This document shows positions 5,889 through 5,957 of a DNA stretch of 5,957 nucleotides, piece after piece. The notes below the pieces were generated by a model. The model made no database searches. It was given only the letters and a program-made list of their open reading frames with translations, and was not told the DNA's origin. Source of the DNA: an uncultured Anaerotruncus sp. (GTDB taxonomy: Bacteria; Bacillota; Clostridia; Oscillospirales; Ruminococcaceae); assembly GCA_910586875.1 (NCBI GenBank), contig CAJUJI010000084.1:1-5957 (forward strand), read 5' to 3'. How positions within the stretch are numbered: the first letter of the stretch is position 1; every line of letters begins with the position of its first letter. Both the position numbers and the translations under genes were made by a program.

Positions 5889-5926
5889 AAGTAACTAGCC
5901 TAGGGCTGCCGTCTGTCGGTGTCCCT
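5847..5926 (-). ncRNA. Predicted antisense antitoxin RNA (copy B)
   Basis: An approximately 80-nt RNA is predicted from the -10 box at 5933-5938 to the shared terminator at 5847-5888. It is complementary to the last two sense codons, the stop codon and the 3' end of the putative toxin mRNA, an overlap of about 40 nt. This 3'-to-3' arrangement is the one known from TxpA/RatA and BsrG/SR4 of Bacillus subtilis, where duplex formation leads to mRNA decay and may block translation. Its first bases (GGGACACCGACA) are identical to copy A. It is cis-encoded, so pairing with this toxin would be perfect. It is predicted from sequence signals only. Confidence 0.6.
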
Positions 5927-5932
5927 ACATTT

Positions 5933-5957
5933 ATTCTAGCACAGCGGTCATTAGAAA
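5933..5957 (-). promoter_or_regulatory. Promoter of antisense RNA copy B (partial)
   Basis: The -10 box TAGAAT (5933-5938) with its extended TG (5940-5941) is identical to that of copy A. The -35 box would begin at 5956 and continue past the window end; only its last two bases are in view. Confidence 0.6.

Larger units (their letters stand above)
5847..5957. repeat. Direct repeat copy B of antisense-RNA cassette
   Basis: This is the second copy of the 5563-5671 segment, offset by 284-286 bp. It runs to the last base of the window, so its right boundary is not visible. Confidence 0.85.

Noticed and set aside
5694..5894. 66-codon plus-strand frame overlapping the toxin region
   Set aside because: Its nominal start lies in the toxin -35 box, the frame is polar, and it reads through the terminator. 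The shorter frame at 5788-5856 fits the Shine-Dalgarno and the transcript better.
5563..5957. Two direct repeats considered as a CRISPR array
   Set aside because: The repeats are over 100 bp with a ~175-bp unique section that contains a promoter and a gene; there is no series of short repeats and spacers.

Overview
The window looks like chromosomal DNA from a moderate-GC Gram-positive anaerobe of the Clostridia (my best guess is an Oscillospiraceae/Ruminococcaceae-type gut bacterium). The clues are near-consensus sigma-A promoters with 17-bp spacers, strong AGGAGG-type ribosome binding sites, a CCA-encoding tRNA gene, intrinsic terminators, a signal-peptide protein ending in a sortase-like IPNTG tail, and hairpin-rich intergenic DNA. 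The organism call is inference; no 16S or marker gene is present.

Layout from left to right. Positions 1-234 hold short inverted repeats and a clean promoter (TTGAAA, 17 bp, extended -10 TAAAAT) for a 1084-residue DUF4132-family protein (235-3489, +). Positions 3490-3740 are a chain of five closely packed hairpins bounded by an 11-bp direct repeat. A bidirectional-looking terminator (3741-3781) follows, then a minus-strand tRNA-Gly(CCC) gene (3784-3857) with its own promoter. Next, also on the minus strand, is a 421-residue secreted acidic protein (4022-5287) with a C-terminal sortase-type anchor. It has its own terminator, a hairpin at the predicted 5' end of its mRNA, a consensus promoter, and upstream a double direct-repeat operator that matches the WalR-type box TGTWAH-N5-TGTWAH.

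The right end (5563-5957) is the most interesting part. It looks like a compact type I toxin-antitoxin module. A plus-strand promoter drives a short mRNA whose ribosome binding site is locked in an 11-bp hairpin and which encodes a 22-residue hydrophobic peptide ending in Lys-Lys. Converging on its 3' end is a predicted ~80-nt antisense RNA from the minus strand; the two share a bidirectional terminator and overlap by about 40 nt, including the toxin stop codon. A second copy of the antisense-RNA cassette, with a 55-bp block identical to the first, lies on the other side of the toxin and has no recognisable toxin of its own. The toxin mRNA leader and the antisense RNAs also start with a closely related sequence, so the module has internal inverted homology. 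The repeat period is about 285 bp and the second copy runs to the window edge, so the array may continue.

The genes appear to be separate transcription units rather than one operon. The two minus-strand units (surface protein and tRNA) each have their own promoter and terminator.
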